From the NCBI GenBank assembly GCA_021792075.1, contig JAJYVK010000163.1, positions 1 to 5,155 of the forward strand: DNA of 5,155 nt, written 5' to 3'. How positions within the stretch are numbered: the stretch's first letter is position 1; every line of letters begins with the position of its first letter. Shown piece after piece: positions 4,927 to 5,155 of the stretch. A program made the position numbers and the translations under genes. This stretch comes from Actinomycetes bacterium. GTDB lineage: Bacteria > Actinomycetota > Acidimicrobiia > Acidimicrobiales > Acidimicrobiaceae. Under the pieces are notes generated by a model. The model worked only from the letters and a program-made list of their open reading frames with translations. It searched no databases and had not been told where the DNA came from.

Positions 4927-5155
4927 ATGAAGGCAATAATTTTGGTGGGCGGTGAAGGGACTCGTCTGAGACCTTTGACCTTCGACGTCCCTAAGCAGAT
5001 GCTTGAGGTGGCTGGGATCTCGATGTTGGAGCGGGTTGTCAACCGCCTGGCTTACTTTGGAGTCACTGAAGTCGTTTTGTCACTCGGGTATCGTCCTGAT
5101 GTTTTCTTGAATTCCTATCCCGACGGGTATATTGGCAGCGTCAAGCTTAGCTATG
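4927..5155 (+). CDS. Sugar-1-phosphate nucleotidyltransferase, mannose-1-phosphate guanylyltransferase-like (5' part only)
   Basis: The first 76 codons of a gene cut by the window end. The start MKAIILVGGEGTRLRPLT followed by PKQMLEVAG (Lys23) is the nucleotide-binding signature of the sugar nucleotidyltransferase family. The sequence then continues as the expected Rossmann-like fold (MLERVVNRL, VTEVVLSLGYRP). It would join a nucleoside triphosphate and a sugar 1-phosphate in the cytoplasm, most probably giving GDP-mannose. The assignment to mannose/GTP rests on position: in M. tuberculosis rmlD-wbbL are followed by manB (Rv3264c), a mannose-1-phosphate guanylyltransferase. The visible part cannot separate this from a glucose-1-phosphate enzyme; PKQM shares Gln with thymidylyltransferases. 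The start is ATG 4927 with a good ribosome site. A separate promoter in the 82-bp gap is possible. Confidence 0.88.
   Translation, partial: MKAIILVGGEGTRLRPLTFDVPKQMLEVAGISMLERVVNRLAYFGVTEVVLSLGYRPDVFLNSYPDGYIGSVKLSY

Overview
The window reads as part of a cell-envelope polysaccharide locus, entirely on the + strand. It carries three of the four dTDP-L-rhamnose genes (rmlA, rmlB, rmlD), a WbbL-type rhamnosyltransferase, a membrane-anchored protein of unassigned function with a Thr-rich tail, and the 5' end of a sugar-1-phosphate nucleotidyltransferase of the mannose-1-phosphate guanylyltransferase kind. The base composition is moderate for an actinobacterium. The protein sequences and the rmlD-wbbL-manB-like order (known from Mycobacterium tuberculosis as Rv3266c-Rv3265c-Rv3264c) point to an actinobacterium. 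My best guess is a moderate-GC member of the Acidimicrobiia. That guess rests on remembered sequence resemblance, not on a search.

Layout: 1-101 may be the last codons of an upstream gene. 108-1199 is a long-form RmlA with a C-terminal beta-helix. After a 78-bp gap (to the chosen rmlB start) holding two small inverted repeats, 1278-2291 is RmlB of a subgroup with Cys in place of the usual active-site Asp. 2310-3170 is RmlD and 3177-4055 is the WbbL-like glycosyltransferase, with only 18 and 6 bp between stops and starts, so rmlB-rmlD-wbbL look co-transcribed. 4107-4844 is the anchored protein, whose tail is encoded by an ACN-rich tract. 4845-4926 is intergenic, with a 13-bp palindrome and a good ribosome binding site. 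4927 to the end is the truncated nucleotidyltransferase. No stretch above 300 bases lacks a gene, and I saw no tRNA, rRNA, CRISPR array or insertion sequence.

How the genes work together: RmlA makes dTDP-glucose, RmlB dehydrates it to the 4-keto-6-deoxy sugar, a 3,5-epimerase (RmlC, not in this window) would act next, and RmlD reduces the product to dTDP-L-rhamnose. WbbL would transfer rhamnose to a polyprenyl-PP-GlcNAc acceptor at the inner face of the membrane. The nucleotidyltransferase would supply an activated sugar such as GDP-mannose to the same envelope. The most interesting points are the Asp-to-Cys change in RmlB, the missing rmlC, and the anchored protein lying between wbbL and the manB-like gene, which seems to be a histidine-depleted member of its family.
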